64,000 nucleotides of DNA from assembly GCA_963978545.1 (NCBI GenBank), contig OZ021721.1:34087348-34151347 (forward strand). Reading direction: 5' to 3'. Shown here one piece after another: positions 44,501 to 57,533 of the stretch (position 1 is its first letter; every line of letters starts with the position of its first letter). A program made the translations under genes and the position numbers. The stretch is from Linyphia triangularis. Lineage: Eukaryota > Arthropoda > Arachnida > Araneae > Linyphiidae. Below the pieces are notes generated by a model that was given only the letters and a program-made list of their open reading frames with translations, searched no databases and was not told the origin of the DNA.

Positions 44501-46786
44501 CTTGACATTTCAAATACAAAATGAGTTTAATTACGATCTATTTAATCCAATGGTTATGAAGGGTATTATTTTACACCTAAGCTAACCATACACCACTGAA
44601 AATGTGTGGATAGGCTGCTCTTGATGGTTGTTAGCTTTGCGCTGGGATTTCGCATGCCAAAAGTGTTAAGAGTATCTCCATCTGACAGCACCGCTCGGTT
44701 TGTATCAAGTTAAATATTGTAAAAGTTCATGATATATTTGTCTATACTTGCAACTCATTGTCTTTCTGCAAGATTAGGAAATATATTTTTAATTAGTAAT
44801 ATGTAAAATATTATATTTATTTAGTAATTTATCTGTATATGTTTCCAATGCTTGATGAATCCTTGTAGTAGAAAACACTTAACATTGTGACTTTGACACA
44901 GATTTTAGGGACTTCCTGTAAAAAAGATCACCTCAAATTACTTGACATGAAACTCAATTTTGAATCTCTAGCAATTGTGATTTGGAAATTAAAATGGAGA
45001 TTTGTATTATCTCTTAAGGAGTTTTTGTGAAGTTTCGGAATTGGAAACTAAAGAAAATTTACAAAGGGGTTTGAAAATTAGGCTTTTGAAAATTAAAAAA
45101 TATATATATATGTAAACACCTAAGTGTAATGTAGATTTCACAACAGAAAATTAATGCAAATTATTTTTTTCAGCTAATTTTTGAAAAGTAATTTCTCGAA
45201 TAGATACTATTTTTTATCCGTCGTAGAGTCCCCTTCATAGCCCAGCCGTTAAAGACTATTGTGTTATTGCTTAGTAGTTCATATAACATCATAAAATGTG
45301 GCATCTATTTATACTATTTAAAACACACATAACTTTACTGTTTAGAAACCATTAAAAATCTAAAGAAATATGTTCCTACTATATATACCTTACTCATTTT
45401 GTTTGATATGTTTTTTTCTTAACCTTGGTTTCTTTTGCTTCAAGGTACAGAATGATTAAAAAGAACTGGAAATACATCCAAATAAAACTATTTTTCTGAT
45501 ATACTAGAAATGTTTTTTCATTTAGCAATAACATGATGCATCACAGAACGATTTTAATTTTTTAATACTGCATAGATGAAATGAATTTGGCGCACTCCAG
45601 AGACTTTTTTTACTTCAATAAGCTGTACATTACATGATGAGGGGTTAATATTCAATTTAAGCAATTTGTACTTAATGAAAAAGTTTTTGGTAAAAAAAGG
45701 GCTTTGTATATCCTACTGTTTCAAATTCTTTGAAATCTTTGGAATAAATCTATTGACTGCTACCTCTACAAATGACTCGTAAATCTCTTTTCAAGCGAAA
45801 ACGTTTTTTCTAAATTAAGCGTTGTAATAAAAAAAAAATTGTTGTTAGTGATTAAAAAAAAACATCAATTGAGTTGTGAATATTGGGAAATACTTCATTT
45901 GTTTAAAAAATTACTTAAAATGTACCTTTCGATCATTATTTGCAACGCTAAATGACATTTTCTAAATTTTAAGGTTTGTGATTTATTTTAATTATGAAAT
46001 GATACCAGAAAAACTGTTTCAATGCATAACTTTATTTAAGTGAAAGGCAACTGTTTTAATTGCTAAGTTTGTTTGTTTTTAAAAATTCTAATTTTGTTTG
46101 TTTCTGGTATGTTATTTGTTTTTAGTTTATTTATGGGGGCTCGAAATTTGTTTTTAATAAATTTAGCTTACTAAAACTTCATACCTCAAAATTATATACA
46201 CATAATACGCACTTGCAAGAGTGTGTATATGAGCATGAATGCATTTTGCATCAAATTTGCACAAGTTTTCTTTCTTGTGGACACTAACTTTTAAATTATA
46301 ATGTATTAAACTACTGTAGAACGGATAGGATCCTGCTGCTTCCGTTTAGCTATTTTCAGGTATCCAAATGTTCACCTTTTCATTATTTTAAATTTAAATT
46401 CAAATATGTATAAAAATTATATTGAGAAATAAGTAAACTGTTGGTTCCTATTACTAGGCTTCTAACCTGCGCTAAAAAGGTTTATCTCTCAAAATAACTT
46501 GTTCCTGAACTGCCTGTGAATCTTATGTTACATCTAAAAAAATTCTTATATATTCAGTTACTGCATTTGGTCACTTGGTGTGTGAGTATTTACACTTGAA
46601 CTGGTTTTTTCATGGTTGTTGTTATTATTATTATTATTTTCAGAAAACCAGAAATAATGAATAGTACATCAACAAAGTTTTAAAAATCTAAAAATTTAGA
46701 TACTATATAAAATTATACCAAACCAAATTATGTTTTACTTACAGATTTCATTTTCATTGGTATAAATTTTTGTTTCTTTTTTGTAG

Positions 46787-46945
46787 AAATGGTTTCATTT
46801 GTATATTGCTGTTCCTGATGTAATCTTGCCTAATAAATTGATTTTGGAAGAAAACCTAGATAATGAAAGTCTAAATTTCCCTAGGTGCATGGAAAATTTG
46901 CATGTTTTGCTTCGCAAAAATCACAGGCTACAACATAGTTCTAGA
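46787..46945 (+). CDS. PRIM2: DNA primase large subunit, exon 4
   Basis: Acceptor CTTTTTTGTAG, donor AGA/GTAAGT, phase 0 on both sides. Contains FPRCMENLHVLLRKNHRLQH. The Cys of PRCM is the first ligand of the 4Fe-4S cluster in primase large subunits. Confidence 0.93.
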
Positions 46946-48076
46946 GTAAGTTGTAATACTTTCTCCTTCCCTTTTTAAATACTTATAGTGCCTTTACTAT
47001 AAGTATTTAAAAAGTGTACAAAATACTTTTTAAATACTTACAGACACTTATTTATGCATAGTGAATTATTTTTTGTATCTAAAAAAGAGAAGAATATCCT
47101 ATACTCTTTCATTTTAATTAATATCTAATACATCTTTCTGCAGACAGGTTTACTCCCTTATTTTGCTTATTAACGAGATAACTCGTTACTGATCGTCTTT
47201 CCCAACACAAAACTATGAGTATTGCCGTAGCAGTATATGCAAAGTTGACGAACAGAAAATTGCATAGTGCAAGTGCAGAATCTTTATGTGAATGTTATTT
47301 ATTTACTTAACAAGCTATCTTGAAGTTGGCACAAGGAGCAAAAATATGACTTTGTATACCAACTACAAGTATAATCGTCTGAATTCATTTACTCTTGTAT
47401 AACTGTATTTAAAAAACAAAACAACAAAATACTTATAGAGTTTAAAAACAGTGTTAAACAGAAGGGTTCAATATTTTTTTAGCAAAAAAGTTACAATTTT
47501 CATTTTAACAAACTGCAAACGAGTTTCATTATTCTAATATTAATTTTAAAAAATAAACTTTTTTCTATAAAATCAATATGAACTTTAATACAGTTTTATT
47601 AAAGAAATTAATCGAAATGTCATTTATCTGAGCTTTTTTTCTCAGAAGTCTTGTTGTGATACCTGTCATCCAAGAATCTATAAACTTCTTCCCAATTATT
47701 GCCTCGGACAATCTTGTTTTTATAGTTAATATGGCTTTTATCCCATATGCATGGTTGACTTTCCACCAGTTCACACAATGCTATATCATCAAACTTACAA
47801 TTCATGGCAAGAGGAATCTGTGTTCTCGTTTGTAAACACTAGAGAAATGTCGATCCAATTCAATAGGGAATGAAGCTGGCTACCGATATATCATTCCGAT
47901 AAGCAATGTCGTATATCGGTGACGACAAAATTGTTGTCAAATCAAATAGTGAAAAAGCATTCCGGCTACAAGCATGCATTTTGCTTCCTCCAATATCGAT
48001 AGATGTCTGTGTCGTTTATCGGTATCATATCAGATAACAAAAAAGCACTCTTAGGCTACATTTAATCCTCTCAAGA

Positions 48077-48175
48077 CATGTTAAGAGGATAGATGGGGAA
48101 GGGACAGTGGCAGTTCCCCCACGCCATGTTAAGAGGATAGATGGGGAAGGGACAGTGGCAGTTCCCCCACGCCAT
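48077..48175 (+). repeat. 48-bp tandem duplication
   Basis: CATGTTAAGAGGATAGATGG starts at 48077 and 48125 with identical 48-bp units. A third partial start lies at 48173. Confidence 0.9.
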
Positions 48176-48559
48176 GTGGTTTTTTTTTTTGTTTTTTTTT
48201 GTATTTCAGGATTAAGCTTTTTTATTTTTTTTGTTTCATGATATAAAGATTTCTTTCTTATATTTATCAGGGTTTGTTTTAAATGAAGAAATCTGTCATT
48301 TCAAACATAAGTAATTTTGACCTTTTAATTTGACTTTAGACTAACAAAACGTTAAAGTTTTAATTAATTTTTTTACAAAGCAAATTCTAATTGGTGTGCA
48401 GTCATGAAATTTTCAACGTAAGTAGTTTTGGCCTTCTAATTTGACTTTTCACATACACATTATAAATATTCTCAGAGGGGTTGTATTATTATATTAACAG
48501 GGAAATTCTTTTCATTTCTCAACCGGGGAGGGGGTTCTAATATTAAGGGTTTATGTAAC

Positions 48560-48800
48560 ATTTAATGTATTAGCTAGTGAAGTGAGCTTATTTTTTGCGC
48601 AGCAATAAATCTTTCATCGAGCAAAGCTAGCCTGTGTTTGCTTAGCAATGAATTTTTCAGCAAATGAAGCAAGCTTGTATTAGCATAGCAATAAACCTTT
48701 CAGCGAGCAAAGTGAGCTGTGTTTGCATAACAACAAAACTTTTAACAAGCAAAGTGAGCTTGGTTTTTCGTAACAATGAACCTATCAGCGAGTGAAGTGC
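48560..48800 (+). repeat. Minisatellite, about 43-bp period
   Basis: Five diverged units of GCAATAAACCTTTCAGCGAG plus CAAAGTGAGCTTGTGTTTGCATA-type sequence. Confidence 0.75.
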
Positions 48801-49628
48801 CAATAGCTAGGACCTATGCAACAATGACTGGTCTAAAACAAGGCAGGGCCATGCAGTTTGTTTGTAAATAATTGTACAACATAAAAGTTTGCTAAATTCT
48901 ATATCTATTTTAGTTCTGCAACCACTCATAATTATAGCTTTTATTAACATAAAAATTGCAAATAGTTTCTGAAATACAAACTTATAGTAGCAACAGTTAG
49001 GTATATTTGGATATTTCTAGAATTTTGGAGAATTTCGACAACCTATAAAAGACTTGCATAAGAAATAATCAAGGTCCCGTCCTGTCTGTTCATTTTTTGG
49101 GATTCATCTGCTATAGATGTTGCTCTATTTTTTTCTCGAACGGCAGACAGTCTGTGTTTTTGCTGCTATTGAGTCTGTATGACTGAAACCTACGACTTGA
49201 GCTTGAATGCATTTTGCTGTTGCTACTTAAAGATTTGTTTGATTTTCTAAATATAAATTTCCTTAATTCAACTTTTTCCCACCATTATTGAAATAGTGCG
49301 ATATCTGAACATATTGTTAATTGCCTTAGATGTTGAAACAAATTTAAGTATTACTATGTTATCTTTTCTAAATTTCTTTTTCAATTTCATTGTATAAAAA
49401 ATGTTCTCCTTTACAAACTTGGATTTTTTCCACTGAAAAAAACTCTTCTTTTTGAGATGATGTTTGTGATTTCAATTAGTAATGATTTGGTAACACTTCT
49501 ATTATACTAAAAAATTATTGAAAATGTTGTAAAAACTTCAAGCAAAGAATGGGAATTTACCTCTAGTAAAACATCTTTTATGTAGTATAACATATTTTGT
49601 TTTTGAATTTCTATTTTTTTGCTTCCAG

Positions 49629-49955
49629 GTGCAATATATTTTATTCCTAAAAGAAATTGGTGTTGCATATTCTGAAGTAGTCAAGTTATTTATGAAGGAA
49701 TATTCAATCCCTGTCAAACAAAAACTTAGAAGTACAGCAAGTAACTGCAATCATTCTTGGGATAACAGTAAAAAGCGTTATATTTACAGCATCGAGCATT
49801 TATATGGTAGACAAGGTTCAGGAAAGAACTATAAAGCTCATAGCTGCAGTACTCTTCAATCCCTTGGAAACACTTCCACTTGCCAGGGTGGTTGTCCTTT
49901 TGTGTACTTCGAAGAGGGTTATATTAGAAGTACTTTGGGTTCACGCGCTTCTGAA
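49629..49955 (+). CDS. PRIM2: DNA primase large subunit, exon 5
   Basis: Acceptor TTTGCTTCCAG, probable donor GAA/GTCAGT. Starts VQYILFLKEIGVAYSEVV. YIYSIEHLYGRQGSGKNYKA is the conserved basic segment, and HSCSTL and GGCPF supply the second and third Fe-S ligand cysteines. This is the C-terminal primer/template-binding domain. The donor is non-optimal, but the next exon joins in frame. Confidence 0.95.
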
Positions 49956-51289
49956 GTCAGTATTGTCTTTGATGATTTAAATTTTTCTTACTCAATGTTC
50001 TATACAAATTAGCACTAACGAATGCCTATTCTTTACAAATTTTTGAACTATTACTTGTCATTAGAAGAAGTTTATAGTTGAAACAAGAACTTATCATCAA
50101 AAAAATATAAGTTTTGGAAATTTGTAGTTTATATGATCCACTTAGGGAGGGAGTTGTGAATTTTATAAGAGATTGCAAAGCTTAATGCATGCCAGCTGGC
50201 TAGGAATTGAAACACAGTTTTTAGAAATTTTTAATCGACTGAAAAAAAAAATTAGATTATCAATTTGACTGGTATATATGTATATCGAGATATTTCTTGA
50301 GAACTACTGGCTCTATTGAAATGAAAAATTTTACAAGATCTTAAGAGTTTTTCAAGTCTCATTACCAGATTTTAAACCTGAAAACATCATAGAAGTATGA
50401 TAAATTGTGAAATACATAGTTACTTTAAAATCCATTGAAATTATTTGAATGTGTAATGGATATGGTAGTAAAGAAATTTCTTTTAGACTAAGAATTGTCC
50501 TAAAAGTAAAAAATCATAGCAATGCTTTGAAAGAAATATTTTGTTCTGAACTTAAAACTATGTAGTAAAACACAAAATTTTATTAAAGCATTGTCCTAAA
50601 CCCTCTGGTAAAATTACCGCTTGTAATTAATTCAAACATAAAGTAGTGCAATTAAATTTTTGTCAGAACAAAAACTTTTTTTTGGAAAATATCACCTATG
50701 GCTTAGCAGGGTTTTCTCAGATTGCTAGGAACGTCATATAAAATGTTAATCCACACAATTATTCAAAAGTTTATCCATTTGATTTAAAGCTTTTGTTTTA
50801 AACGTCGAATAACTGATGAAATTGTCCTATGTTATAAAATAAGTGTTCTAAGTATCCAGGAGATTTGGTAAAAGTTTAAGCATTTGATCATAACAATAAC
50901 TACTTGCTCCAATTAGATAAAAGATGTTTTGCCAAGAGTATTAGTTTTCTTAGAGGATTTTATTGTTAAATATTTTTTTCATCAAGAATAGGGAGTATTA
51001 CATATTTGGAAAGTAATTGAGCTGTAATAATATGCTTAATAGAGTATGCTTGTAAATCTAATTTATAGTAATATTTATTCTACGAATAGTTTTAAGTATA
51101 GTTTCTTTTTGTTCACTAAATGTTATAAATTACTTTTTTGTTTTAAATATATCAATTTCAAAATTTGCTAAAAAGCAAAAAATATTTTTTTCCTTGACAA
51201 ATTTCGACTTATGGAAAGAAGAATCAAGTTAGTTATAAAAAAAATACTGTAGTCTATACAGCATTAGTTAAAGAACTGTCATATTAGAA

Positions 51290-52150
51290 TTAATCACTCC
51301 TTTGGAATTTGCACTAATATTGAAGTTTTTATTGATCCATCATTATGCAGGTAATGTTTAATTTCAAATTTGTTAATTTAAAAACCTTCAAAATTTGTTA
51401 ATTTAAAAACCTTCAAAATTTGTTGAATTATGTTTTATTTCTTATTGCATATTTTGAAGTCAATTTTATTTTCAATGTACATTCATTATTCAGTCAAAGC
51501 AATCTCTTTTTTTATTGTCTGCAACAATATTGAAATGTATAATTTTGTGCAAAGCGTCTTTCAAACTTCTCGACCAAAGGCTAGCAGAATTTAATTTTTA
51601 CAAACATTCATATTCATTCAATTTTCTTATAGAAGTTGGTTCTTAAATAGTATTTGATGCAGAAATATTGCATTAAATGTTTTTTTAAGAAAAAAATTTA
51701 AATAACTATAATCGCTTCTTAGGAATTTATACTAATATTGAAGTTTTTATTGATCCATCAGTATGCAGGTAATGTTTAATTTCAAATTTGATAATTTAAA
51801 AACCTCCTTCAAAATTTATTGAATTATGTTCTATTTCTTAGTGCATATTGTGAAGTCAATTTTATTTTCAATTTACCATTGAGGTATTCATTATTCAGTC
51901 AAAGCAATCTTTTTTTTTCCTTTCCCCCCCCCCCCCCTTTTTTTTTTTTTTTTTTTTTGTCTGTGCAACAATATTTAAATACATAATTTTCAACAAGGCT
52001 TCTTTCAAACTTCTCGACCAAAGGTTAGCAGAATTTAATTTTTACAAACATTCAGATTCATTCAATTTTCTTAAAGAAGTTGGTTCTTAAATAGTATTTG
52101 ATGCAGAAATATTGCATTAAATGTTTTTTTAAAGAAATACAGTTTAAATA
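51290..52150 (+). repeat. About 420-bp tandem duplication
   Basis: AATATTGAAGTTTTTATTGA, GCAGGTAATGTTTAATTTCA, AACTTCTCGACCAAAGG and AATAGTATTTGATGCAGAAA each occur twice in the same order (about 51,310-51,710 and 51,725-52,140). The second copy carries a C9/T20 homopolymer insert. PRIM2 intron 5. Confidence 0.88.
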
Positions 52151-53468
52151 ACTGTAATTTTTTTGTACATATGGAATTGTTAGTTAGAAATTGAAACAAG
52201 CAAAAGTTGTAGAAATGAATACTTAAAGCTTTCTTGTTCTTTTAATTGACAACAAGAATATAAGTTTAAAAAAAGAAAAAGAAAAAAAATTATTCAAACA
52301 CACTGGGCTGTCTGGGAATAGACAGATGTCAAGTTATAAATGTTGAATTCATTGGTATATTAAAATAGTCTCATCATCGGCCCATTTCTCTCCCAAAGCT
52401 TTTTAACCTTCGATGCGAAATTTGAGAATTAGTCACATCTTTATCATTAAAATGTAGATAATAAACAAGCATTTATAAATTATATTTTTTTAGCTGGACA
52501 AATCAAAACTAGACTAAAAAACACTGAGGAATCCTCTATTAGATATTTGTTGGGGTAACATTATTGAAATTTATAATTTGACGTCATTTTATAACCTAAA
52601 TGTTTCACAAACTGTTTGCTTCAAGCTAACATTGAACTAAAATCCATTCAAGCCGCATAGGCAGCAATATTAAGAAATTTAAAGAATGATGATATATTTC
52701 ATTAATTGAAAGCTATTTTTTCATTTAATGACATTTTTTCTATTTTGAGTAAACTGTGATTATTTTAAAACTTAAATGCTAACTGGATTATAAATCTTTT
52801 TTTTTTTCAGCCCTTTACTGTTTATAAAATAATTAAAATGATGCACTTTGTATAATGAGTTACTCTTAAAAATTATATCCTCAAATACTCGATTGAGGTA
52901 TTAAACTAAATTTATTTACTTCTAGAGTATAAAAAGTTATACAAACAGTAACAATTATGTAATCCATAGTACTTTTCTTTAGTATATTATTTAGCTTTAT
53001 ACATAATCCTTCTTTTATGCATGTTTCTCTGTGTTAAAATTTTTTAAGTGGCAATGAAAAATCATAGAACCATTAAATTAGCAAGTAGCATTCTGATTGA
53101 TCTAAAATTTCTAATACAATTGATTCAGCCAATATTATTGATTATCATTTAATGACCAAGCATATTTGTGTACTCAATATGTTTTTATATTTCAAAATTT
53201 TAAGTTAGAAATTAAGATTTCTAAATGTCAATTATCTTAATTTAATGATGCATTGAGGCTAAATGAGACATTTCTGTTCCTAAAACTGCTTAAAACAATC
53301 CAACAGCTAGCACTTTTTTATAGAAATTTTTTTTCCTTGGGATTTTATTTGGTTTTATAGAAATTCTTATGCAAATTTGCACCTTTTCAGTAAAAAAATT
53401 CAGCTGTTTTCACAAAAGTAGTTTGGAAGCACTAAATCTAACAAAAAAACATTGTTATGTTCTTTTAG

Positions 53469-53786
53469 GTACAAGATATTGAAGATATCAAGTGTTTAGT
53501 GGCAAATGAAAAATTTACAGATGCCTGTCATAAACTTCTTGTGAAGAAAATGGAAAGCTATTGCTGTCAAACCCTGGAAACTTGTATTAAGGAAAGTACA
53601 CAGTGTGACAAAATTATTTCTAGTACAATTAATTGCCAAACTAGTGAGACAAGTTTTACTTATCAAAAAAGCTTTGACAAACAAAATGCTTTGCAAAAAA
53701 TAACTATTTCATCCAAACCATCTAGTTTCTATTTTAGTTTAGAAAATCACAAAAGGAACTATAGTAAGCAACTAAAAAAAAGATGA
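53469..53786 (+). CDS. PRIM2: DNA primase large subunit, exon 6 (terminal)
   Basis: Acceptor TGTTCTTTTAG. Begins VQDIEDIKCLVANEKFTDAC. The Cys of DACHKLL is the expected fourth Fe-S ligand. After it the protein diverges from vertebrate PRIM2, is Ser/Lys/Cys-rich (CCQTLETC, KKR end), and the usual HPN..F segment is not evident. The TGA is at 53784-53786. Confidence 0.9.
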   Translation, partial: VQDIEDIKCLVANEKFTDACHKLLVKKMESYCCQTLETCIKESTQCDKIISSTINCQTSETSFTYQKSFDKQNALQKITISSKPSSFYFSLENHKRNYSKQLKKR

Positions 53787-54056
53787 AAAATATCTAAATT
53801 AACTTTTCAGTTTTGATAGTTTTGTGATTATATGTTGAAAGATGCAAGGCCTGAAAATCATAGATTGTCATCGTTTTATTTTTAATTTTGTTTTATTCTT
53901 GTTATATATTGGAATTTTATAAAAATACAATTTATGACTTTCAGGAAATTATTGTCATTTAGAGTATAAAATATATTGTTAAACTAATTTAGCTCTTTCA
54001 AACTTGGTGTTTGCAATTGTACACATTTGGTTTTGTACAGTTGATGAATTAATGTT

Positions 54057-54062
54057 AATAAA
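54057..54062 (+). terminator. PRIM2 poly(A) signal
   Basis: AATAAA about 270 bp after the PRIM2 stop, the first canonical signal downstream of the stop that I noticed. Confidence 0.5.
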
Positions 54063-55497
54063 AAATTTTAACTTATTAAAATTGCATATGTAATATTATT
54101 AGTTTCCGCATTTCTAGAAATCCTATTTTATTTCCCAATGCATTCTAAATGCAAAGTTAAATGCAAAATGTTACATTAATCTTCCTCATGAATCTGGCAT
54201 CCCATAAAAATATGCTTAGTTTGTACTTTTCCTCAAGCCTAAGCATATTTTGCAAATTATGTTTTGCTTATTTCACTCATTCGCAATACAAGATGCATAA
54301 CATCCAGTCGCATCATGGTTCGTACGGTCCTTAAAAACTCGAAAAAATTTCTAAGGCCCTTAAAAGTTCTTATTTTTAAAAAAAATCCTTAGAAGTCCTT
54401 ATTTTTTTCCAAGTTAAAAACCAATGTTAAAGAAATTTGGAGATCATCATTTAAAGTGTTTTCAGCCTTCCTGCCTTTTTTGTTTAAAAAAAAGAGCAGT
54501 TTTTCTCCTAAAATAGCATCTTTTCTGAAAATAGCAAAATTTTCAAATGGAATGCAATATGCGTATCATCCCTACCGAAATCGCCTGTTGCGCATGTGCA
54601 TTCATGTACAAACGTGCCTCGCACAGATCAGTGACTCGCTGAAGTCATTGAATGGCTTTTGATGCCAGGTGCATCATTAGTAGGCAGATTGCTGGGGTCC
54701 GTCCCAAAAATTATGAGTGTTAATAAGCATGTATGCCTATTTCATACGTACCTTGATTAAGTGTATGTCTCTGGATTTTTTTTTACCATACCTTCTTACT
54801 CAAAATAGAGAAGAAAGTTATTGAAAACGGTAGTTTAAAACTTATTCTAAGGTATATAAACCATAAAGTGTTTTTTACGAAGCATTTAAAAAGAATATAT
54901 TTCCTCACTGATACGCGAAATCGCGATGCTCTCTTACTAAATTTAGGGGAACGTTTTGTGTATATTTAGCTATTGCTAATAAATTTTTGAACGTCCGTTT
55001 TATATTTGAAATTAAATATCACAGGGATGTAATCAGAATCCCTGATTATTTCCGATTTAAAATATATATTCACATCTTTTAAAGCCTATAGTAGCTGCAT
55101 GAATGACAAAAAATTGCAGTTTTAAGCAGAATTTGATCTGATTTTGGAAATAAAAATTCACATATTTTAAGACATAGTCCAAGTTCTTTTATTAGAATAT
55201 TCTTTTTGTGATATCATGAATCTGGTATGCTTTTAATAGCCAGTAAAAAGTACGGCTAAATTTGGAGAAATACTATCTCCTGTCTAACAATGGCTAAGCC
55301 TAAAAAGTAAAGTTAAACGGTTGGGGTTGATCAAATTTTTCATTGAAGTTGGTTGCAAATACTTTATTAACATTCTTAGCTAAATATTACAGTTATAAAT
55401 TGCTATTTTTGTACAAATCAGGGTGGTGACAGACCAGGAATTCAGGGAATTTCACTCTTCTGGACAGCTTCGGGAATTTCGTAAAATTACTCTTTAA

Positions 55498-55900
55498 CAG
55501 GGTTCCCACGGTCATTGAAAGTCATTAAAAGTGCTTAATATTTTTGAACTTGTTTTCAAGGCCTTGAAAATGCTTAGAGGTGCTTAAAAGTCCTTGAAAA
55601 TGCTTAGAGGTCCTTAAAAGTCCTTAATTTTTACAGATGTTGTCCAGCTGCAAAATTTATAAAAATACAACTCGGACTTGCTATCCCCGCGTGACCGCCA
55701 CTTATCTGCACCGTATCAAAAATTTCCGACATATTTATATTGCGCATCCACCAACTTTAACTTTTTTGGTAGAATATACTTTATTAAAAATTTAAATATA
55801 GATATGATGCCTGAAAACGAATTTTCATAGGTCCTTAAAAACATTAATTAGGTCCTTAAAAGTCATTGATTTTCATTCTGTGATTTGAGTGGGAACCCTG
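55498..55900. mobile_element. CAGGGTTCCCACGG MITE, 403 bp
   Basis: CAGGGTTCCCACGG at the left and GTGGGAACCCTG at the right, flanked by TTTAA (55493-55497, 55901-55905). Internal repeats of TTGAAAATGCTTAGAGGT. Inserted in the element at 55,419. Confidence 0.8.
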
Positions 55901-55960
55901 TTTAATCAGGGAATTTTAAAACATTTGAGTTTCTTTTCTCGCATTCCCTGTGCGGACATC

Positions 55961-56205
55961 TATACTAAACTTCGACTTAACTAGACATCACTTAGATGAT
56001 AGATCGTCACAGTGCTCATAGGTATTTAATCCATTTTGGCGGCGTGAATGCATAATGTTCGCCAAACCACAACCCTGTAGAGAACAAAAGGCTATAAGGT
56101 TTGGCGAGAATTATATCTTCACTCCTCCAAAATGGATTAAATACCTATGAGAACTGTGACGATCTACCGTCTAAGTGATGTCTAGTTATGTTGAAGTTTA
56201 GTATA
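55961..56205. mobile_element. Fold-back MITE
   Basis: Near-complete palindrome with arms of about 90 bp: TATACTAAACTTCGAC...CATAGGTATTTAATCCATTT against its reverse complement, ending GAAGTTTAGTATA. TA-flanked, Tc1/mariner-like. Confidence 0.75.
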
Positions 56206-57533
56206 TCTCGGATCGCGTCACGTGAAGTGGATGCCGTGAGGTCAGCGACGTATTGTTAAAAAAAAATCCTCAAACTTCAATCTGACTGCATCCTTTAGAG
56301 ACGTGATTATTTTCTTCTTGCCTCGCGTTTTTTATCAACAGAATATATTAGAACTCAAATTATTTACATATTATTTATGTTAGATTTTTAGTTACCGTAT
56401 AACTTAGAAGCGTGGCCGCCAGTAGCCTTTCGGTTAAAAAAAATCTTCTAATTTTAATCTAACTGCATCCTTTACAGATATGATTATTTTTCTTCTTGAC
56501 TTAGATATTTTGTCAACAGAATATATTAAAGCTCTAAATTCCTTAATATTTAAAATTGATTCCATCAGATTTTTTCGTTTTTTTTAACCGTTTTAGCGCT
56601 GTGTTACAGTTTTGCAAAAATCCTAAAAGCATTCATAAGCGAAAATGCTTAGATCCTGTACTTGATTTTTTTTTTTACTTTCATTTTGACATTTTATTGA
56701 ACACAATTAACTGAAAGTGATGTGTGTAAATTTTTAATTTATGTTTTCCATTCTTTTTCATGCTCTAAAGATGCTTGTTTTGATTTTTAGTGTAAATTTA
56801 TTTTGAAGCAATTATGCTTAGACTATTTAAAATTACATTTACTTATAAAATTTGTATATTTTTAAATTAGCCATTATTTTCCGTTTCGTTTTTTGAATGA
56901 TAACATCGACAGAGAGACATCAGGGAATTTTCTGCAATCAGTGAAATGCCAGGGAATTTTGTTTCTTGAATTCTGTAGCCACCCTGCAAATGAATATTTG
57001 ATGAAAATCTTACTAAGTATAGATGTTTTTCTTTATGTTCAATAATTTTCTTTTAATCACATTTCAACAGAGGTGGGACTGGAGCATTTTAATTGATATT
57101 TTAGTACTTTAATATCATTTAACTTTTGAGTTTTAAAATATTTTCTGAAGAAGTTTTTAATTCCTGCCCTTTTGGTAGAAAAATAAAATAATAAAGAAAT
57201 TATGGCAGAAAACCAGTAACGAAATTTTGCAATTTGCTTTAAAAGTACCCTAGGAAACAGGAGATTATTAAAAATATGCATAATTTATATTGCACTTCAA
57301 AAATTTAAACTACATTTAGTAAAAGTATATCTATTTCTCAAAATGATTGGTTATAATCATAAGGAATTAAAAGAAATTTCATTCATGAATTTTAATATGC
57401 ATTAAAATTTTCTTTTCATTCAATTTCTCCCCATTGTATAAATCACAAAGAAAATTGAGGTCCTTAAAAAAGTTAACAAAGTACTTAGAAAGTCCTTATT
57501 TTTTATTTTGAAAATCTGTATGAACCATGGTAG

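Larger units (their letters stand above)
55419..56986. mobile_element. CAGGGTGG-ended DNA transposon, nested
   Basis: Starts CAGGGTGGTGACAGACCAGG, ends TCTGTAGCCACCCTG. The 5-bp flanks CAAAT (55414-55418, 56987-56991) match. Contains two smaller elements. Confidence 0.75.
54313..57533. mobile_element. Outer DNA-transposon shell of a nested cluster
   Basis: CATGGTTCGTACGGTCCTTA at the left faces CTGTATGAACCATG at the right. Both sides carry GGTCCTTAAAA-type subterminal repeats. The interior contains the complete element 55,419-56,986. No transposase recognised. Confidence 0.5.

Noticed and set aside
49956..50012. Unspliced continuation of PRIM2 exon 5
   Set aside because: The frame stays open for 18 codons, but homology stops at GAA/GTCAGT and the next exon joins in phase with primase similarity.
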